The position numbers and the translations under genes are program-made. Of a stretch of DNA of 33,581 bases, positions 31,070-33,581 are shown piece after piece. The stretch is from Planctomycetaceae bacterium (GTDB taxonomy: Bacteria; Planctomycetota; Planctomycetia; Pirellulales; Pirellulaceae): positions 1 through 33,581 of the forward strand of contig QIKY01000338.1 of NCBI GenBank assembly GCA_003233175.1, in the 5' to 3' direction. The notes under the pieces were generated by a model. It worked only from the letters and a program-made list of their open reading frames with translations, did not search any database and was not told the DNA's origin. The number at the start of each line of letters is the position of its first letter. Within the stretch, counting starts at the first letter, position 1.

Positions 31070-33581
31070 ATGTTTCACTCCACTCACTTGCCGCGCGGCG
31101 CCTTCTTTTGGCTTTCGACTCTACTATTCGTTTTGGCGGCGCCGCTCACGACGCTGGCCCAGCGCGACCTGAAAAACATTCCCGACCCCGATCCTGAATT
31201 GGAGCGGAAGTCGTTTATCGTGGCCGATGGTTTCGAAGTGCAACTCTTCGCGGCCGACCCGCGCATCGCGAAGCCGATTCAAATGAATTTTGATTCGCAA
31301 GGCCGGCTCTGGGTGGCCAGCAGCGAAGTGTATCCTCATATCAAGCCGGGCCAGAAGGCGACCGACAAAATTCTCGTTCTGGAAGACACCAATCGCGATG
31401 GCCGCGCCGACAAAACCACTGTTTTCGCCGATGGGCTGCTGATTCCCACCGGCGTGCTGCCCGGTGATGGCGGCGTGTACGTGGCCAACAGCACCGAACT
31501 GGTGCATTTTTCCGACACCAACGGCGACGGCAAGTCGGACCATCGGCGTGTTGTGCTGGCGGGTTTCGGCACCGAAGACACGCACCATCTGCTGCACACG
31601 CTGCGTTGGGGGTTCGATGGCGCCCTGTATATGAACCAGTCGATTTATATCCACACGCATCTGGAAACTCCTTACGGCGTGCGGCGGCTCAATGGCGGCG
31701 GCATTTGGCGGTTTCGGCCCGACACCATGCGGGCGGAGGTGGTGTGCGAGGGGTTTGTGAATCCTTGGGGCAACCATTTCGACTACTGGGGGCAGGAATT
31801 CGCCACCGACGGCGCCTACGGCGAAGGCATCAATTATGTTTTCCCTGGCGCGGTGTACGTGACGGCGCCGGGAGCGGTGCGGCGTTTGCGAGGGTTGAAT
31901 CCTGGCAGTCCTAAACACTGCGGCTTGGAAATTCTCAGTGGCCGCCACCTGCCCGATGATTGGTCGGGTAATATGATCACGAACGACTTCCGCGCGCATC
32001 GGGTGTGCCGCTTCGTGGTCAGCGAAGACGGCGCCGGTTACGCCTCGCGCCAGGAAGAAGAGTTGATCAAAACCACGCACGGCGCCTTTCGGCCGATCGA
32101 TGTGAAGGTCGGTCCCGACGGCGCCATCTATATTGCCGATTGGTACAACCCGATCATCCAGCATGGCGAGGTCGATTTCCGCGACCAGCGGCGCGATCAC
32201 ACGCACGGCCGAATTTGGCGCGTGACAGCTAAGAACCGAGCGCTGGCGCCGTGGCCCAATCTTCCTGAGGCCTCCACTGCGGAGCTGCTCAACTATTTGA
32301 AGGCGCCGGAAGAATGGACGCGTCTGCATGCCAAGCTGGAATTGAAATCGCGCGGGGCGGCGGAAGTGGCGCCCAAGCTGCGAACCTGGCTGAAAAGCCT
32401 CGATGCTAAAGACGCCGCCCGCGAACACCACCGTTTGGAAGGTCTGTGGTTGTTTCAAAATTTGCGAGTCGTGGAAACATCGCTCTTGAACGAACTGCTC
32501 GCTTCGCCCGATCATCGGGTGCGGGCGGCGGCCTTGCAGGTAGCGATTTTATGGGGCGATCATTTGCCCGATCTTGTCGATCGATTGGCGCGTGGCGTTC
32601 ACGATGCACATCCTCGCGTGCGATTAGTGGCCGTGCGCGGGTTGGCGGGCATTCCCACCGATCGCTCGGCGGAGTTGGTGTTCCAATCGCTGGAATATCC
32701 GCTCGACCGTTTCTCCGATTTCGCCACATGGCGGGCGCTTCGGCAACTGCAAGCCGTTTGGTTGCCGAAGCTCAAAGCTGGAGAACTGTACGGCGGCAGT
32801 GTCGATAAACTGACCTACGCCATTAAAGCCGTGGGCGACGCCGCCGCGCTAGCGCCGTTGGTGTCCATGTTGCGCGAAGGCAAGATCGCTTCCGAGAAAA
32901 CCGGCGGCGTGTTGCAGTTGATCGCCACCACGGGCGACGCCGCCGCCTTGAGAACGGCGCTTGATATTATCGTTGGCGGATCCTCGGAATTCGACGACCA
33001 GCAGCGCGCCCGGCTGCTGACGAATTTGGTCAGTGCTTCTCGTTCTCGAAAAATGATGCCGGCTGGCGACTTGGCGCCCCTGGCTAGTTTGCTCGACGAG
33101 AAAAACGCGATCCGTTTGGCGGCCATTCAGGCGGTCGGCGCTTGGAAAATCAAGGCCGGGCGAGAACGACTGGCAAAGTGGGCGAAGGGCGAATCGGAAC
33201 CGTCGGCCGAAACGCGCAGCGCTGCAATCTCGGCGCTGGCCAGCTTGGGCGGCAAGGAAAACTTCGATATTCTGGCGGCAGTCGGCGCCAACGCCGACGA
33301 TGATTTCCAGCAGCGGCGCGCGGCCGTGGCGGCGCTCAGCGGCGTGCAGCCGGTCCGAGCGGCGGGCTTGGCGGTGAAACTTTTGCAGAACTGGCCCCAA
33401 GGTGAAGACCCCGCCGGATTGTTCGCGGCGTTTCTGGCCCGCAAACAGGGCCCCAGCGCTCTGATCAAGGCGATGGCCGGAAAAAAGCTGCCGCCCGACA
33501 CCGCCAAGCTAGCGCTCCGCGCGGCGCGCAGCGGCGCCCAGTCGTCGGCCGAACTGTTAAAGGCGATTCAAACCGCGGGCG
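31070..33581 (+). CDS. PVC-type membrane-bound dehydrogenase-like protein (3' end outside window)
   Basis: The ATG at 31070 starts a signal peptide (hydrophobic core FFWLSTLLFVLAAPL, cleavage near LAQ) and the frame stays open to the window end, so at least 837 residues are encoded and the gene is truncated. The first 400 residues form a beta-propeller-like domain of the PVC putative membrane-bound dehydrogenase type: FEVQLFAADPRIAKPIQMNFD, GRLWVASSEVYPH, DTNRDGRADKTTVFADGL, NGGGIWRFRPDT, AIYIADWYNPIIQHGE and RRDHTHGRIWRV. A HEAT-repeat-like helical region follows (from about 400), and a cytochrome c CxxCH domain may lie beyond the window. AGGAA precedes the start closely. Third gene of the sulfatase-SGNH operon; a possible oxidoreductase for the sugars released. 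Confidence 0.9.
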   Translation, partial: MFHSTHLPRGAFFWLSTLLFVLAAPLTTLAQRDLKNIPDPDPELERKSFIVADGFEVQLFAADPRIAKPIQMNFDSQGRLWVASSEVYPHIKPGQKATDKILVLEDTNRDGRADKTTVFADGLLIPTGVLPGDGGVYVANSTELVHFSDTNGDGKSDHRRVVLAGFGTEDTHHLLHTLRWGFDGALYMNQSIYIHTHLETPYGVRRLNGGGIWRFRPDTMRAEVVCEGFVNPWGNHFDYWGQEFATDGAYGEGINYVFPGAVYVTAPGAVRRLRGLNPGSPKHCGLEILSGRHLPDDWSGNMITNDFRAHRVCRFVVSEDGAGYASRQEEELIKTTHGAFRPIDVKVGPDGAIYIADWYNPIIQHGEVDFRDQRRDHTHGRIWRVTAKNRALAPWPNLPEASTAELLNYLKAPEEWTRLHAKLELKSRGAAEVAPKLRTWLKSLDAKDAAREHHRLEGLWLFQNLRVVETSLLNELLASPDHRVRAAALQVAILWGDHLPDLVDRLARGVHDAHPRVRLVAVRGLAGIPTDRSAELVFQSLEYPLDRFSDFATWRALRQLQAVWLPKLKAGELYGGSVDKLTYAIKAVGDAAALAPLVSMLREGKIASEKTGGVLQLIATTGDAAALRTALDIIVGGSSEFDDQQRARLLTNLVSASRSRKMMPAGDLAPLASLLDEKNAIRLAAIQAVGAWKIKAGRERLAKWAKGESEPSAETRSAAISALASLGGKENFDILAAVGANADDDFQQRRAAVAALSGVQPVRAAGLAVKLLQNWPQGEDPAGLFAAFLARKQGPSALIKAMAGKKLPPDTAKLALRAARSGAQSSAELLKAIQTAG

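Noticed and set aside
31124-32515. Minus-strand open frame of 463 codons opposite the PVC dehydrogenase
   Set aside because: Shadow of a strongly supported plus-strand gene; low-complexity His/Arg/Gly-rich translation.
1-33581. CRISPR array, tRNA or rRNA genes
   Set aside because: No regular 25-40 base repeat with unique spacers, and no tRNA-like cloverleaf or rRNA stretch was seen by eye.

Overview
The window looks like a chromosomal segment of a planctomycete, probably from the Pirellulales or a relative. The evidence is the set of lineage-typical families: a Tat-exported DUF1501 protein next to a PSCyt1/DUF1549/DUF1553 cytochrome, a secreted sulfatase, a PVC-type SGNH hydrolase, a PVC-type membrane-bound dehydrogenase with a HEAT-like tail, and small inner-membrane proteins of the MRRF-type planctomycete style. 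Most genes are GC-rich (37 of 60 bases in a sampled line at 3601). Shine-Dalgarno signals are variable, and several GTG or TTG starts seem likely.

Layout. 1-635: C-terminal end of a DUF4129-like membrane protein. 1008-3169: a compact three-gene cassette of unrecognised proteins with lower GC (27 of 60 in the line at 2281), followed by the frameshifted tail of an IS3-family transposase (3221-3354). This is the best candidate for an undescribed system, probably horizontally acquired. 3523-8388: ROK glucokinase, exopolyphosphatase (ppx) and polyphosphate kinase (ppk1), a phosphate/sugar-energy cluster. 8818-12139: a small membrane protein, a TrkA potassium-uptake regulator and an AlkC-type DNA glycosylase. 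12396-16386: the PSD1/DUF1501 pair. 16705-17706: a lipoprotein. 17745-19034 (minus): a uronate-isomerase-like amidohydrolase. 19258-20223: an orphan histidine kinase. 20402-24959 (minus): the sdhC-sdhA-sdhB operon plus a seven-helix membrane protein. 25520-26398: murB, with an identical terminator-like hairpin on each side. 26509-27420 (minus): a Tat-exported metallophosphoesterase. 27835-33581: sulfatase, SGNH hydrolase and a PVC dehydrogenase that runs off the window, a plausible polysaccharide/ester degradation operon.

Intergenic DNA is unusually structured. There are two copies of a roughly 140-bp palindromic element (33-bp arms, 26-nt loop) at 8641-8732 and 12219-12310, and two copies of a 32-bp REP-like motif at 20234 and 26427. 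Two identical 34-bp hairpins sit at 25254 and 26460, the first nested in a larger inverted repeat. A perfect 24-bp palindrome lies in a structured stretch upstream of the sulfatase, and AT-rich inverted repeats flank the small membrane-protein gene. I saw no tRNA, rRNA or CRISPR array.

All family names are recognised from motifs read by eye. No database search was possible.
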